Position numbers and translations under genes: made by a program. Under the pieces are notes generated by a model, which worked only from the letters and a program-made list of their open reading frames with translations, was not told the origin of the DNA and did not search any database. Positions 58,847-59,222 of a DNA stretch of 59,222 nt are shown here, in pieces. Position 1 is the stretch's first letter, and each line of letters begins with the position of its first letter. Source of the stretch: Acidobacteriota bacterium (GTDB taxonomy: Bacteria > Acidobacteriota > Blastocatellia > Pyrinomonadales > Pyrinomonadaceae); assembly GCA_003222975.1 (NCBI GenBank), contig QHXN01000063.1, forward strand, positions 1-59,222, given 5' to 3'.

Positions 58847-59222
58847 GTGAAGGCCGAGGAGATCAAGCAGTACCTCGCGGAGCTGAACGAAGAACTCCGC
58901 GCGATAGGCGTGAAGGGCGAGGTCTGCCTGTACGGCGACGCGGTGATGTGCTTAGTCTTCGACGCGCGCCCGGCCACGAAAGACGTGGACGCCGTCTTCC
59001 GCCCGGCGCAGCAAATCAGGCGGGCGGCGGAGGCAGTGGCCGAAGCGCACGGACTCAGAAAGAACTGGCTGAACGACGCCGTCAAGGGCTACGTCGTGCC
59101 GCACCCGCAGCGCGTGCTGTTTGATTTTTCTAACTTGAAGGTCTATGTGCCCGAGCCGGACTACATGCTGGCGATGAAGACGCTGGCGGCGCGGGTTGAC
59201 GAGTCGGACAGGGGCGATGTGG
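58847..59222 (+). CDS. Nucleotidyltransferase-like protein (DUF6036 type), cut by window end
   Basis: A GTG at 58847 opens a frame that is still open at the window end (125 codons). LYGDAVMCLVFDARPATKDV, then DAVFRP, has the G-D-A and D-x-D-like pattern of the minimal nucleotidyltransferase fold. NWLNDAVKGYVVP and VPEPDYMLAMKTLAAR follow in the order seen in DUF6036 proteins, which often act as antitoxin-like or AbiEii-type partners. The stop and any toxin partner lie beyond the window. The start follows the acyl-CoA dehydrogenase stop by 10 bp, with a weak ribosome site. Confidence 0.8.
   Translation, partial: MKAEEIKQYLAELNEELRAIGVKGEVCLYGDAVMCLVFDARPATKDVDAVFRPAQQIRRAAEAVAEAHGLRKNWLNDAVKGYVVPHPQRVLFDFSNLKVYVPEPDYMLAMKTLAARVDESDRGDV

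Overview
The window is 59 kb of uniformly GC-rich bacterial chromosome with no ribosomal RNA, prophage, transposase or CRISPR array. The gene set suggests an aerobic or facultative heterotroph of the Acidobacteriota, probably Blastocatellia/Pyrinomonadaceae: many secreted peptidases (M1, M61, S41 tricorn-like), beta-propeller lipoproteins, bactofilin, 2-oxoacid:ferredoxin oxidoreductase, hydantoinase/oxoprolinase and paired DinB proteins. The taxon is inferred from gene content; no marker gene settles it.

Layout. 1-8 kb: a ferredoxin C-terminus, a Rieske protein, a secreted SIMPL protein, then CBS protein - Hsp20 - Lon - cation/proton antiporter, which looks like a stress and proteostasis run. 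8-19 kb: a beta-lactamase-fold hydrolase, a frameshifted coiled-coil gene, korA-korB, bactofilin, a large M1 peptidase and a dienelactone hydrolase. 19-25.8 kb: a TtcA-like tRNA thiolase, a small membrane protein, a histone-H1-tailed protein of unknown function, a secreted ARPP-1-like protein, an orphan HicB and NadE. 25.8-37 kb (all minus): HyuB/HyuA, amidase, M19 dipeptidase, Gfo/Idh oxidoreductase and a tricorn-like S41 protease, consistent with scavenging of peptides and cyclic amides. 37-38 kb: a CAU-anticodon tRNA (tRNA-Ile2 favoured) split by a group I intron that carries an antisense HNH endonuclease gene. 38-51 kb: DinB proteins, a propeller lipoprotein, enoyl-CoA hydratase, APC permease, SDR, M61 peptidase, thioredoxin, a TPR protein and RsmI. 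51-59 kb: a 1261-residue Nfn-like flavin/Fe-S fusion, tRNA-Glu(CUC) followed by a second HNH gene, a CbbX-like AAA+ ATPase, an acyl-CoA dehydrogenase and a truncated nucleotidyltransferase-like gene.

Two things stand out. First, the group I intron: its splice sites, P1, P3, P7 and the conserved core can all be traced, and the HNH gene lies on the opposite strand between P1 and P3. Second, about seventeen long near-perfect intergenic hairpins whose arms are built of degenerate 7-bp or 8-bp words. Their sequences differ from copy to copy but the two arms always match. They sit just 3' of stop codons, are absent from the clear divergent promoter regions, share a similar apex, and one lies in frame inside hyuB.
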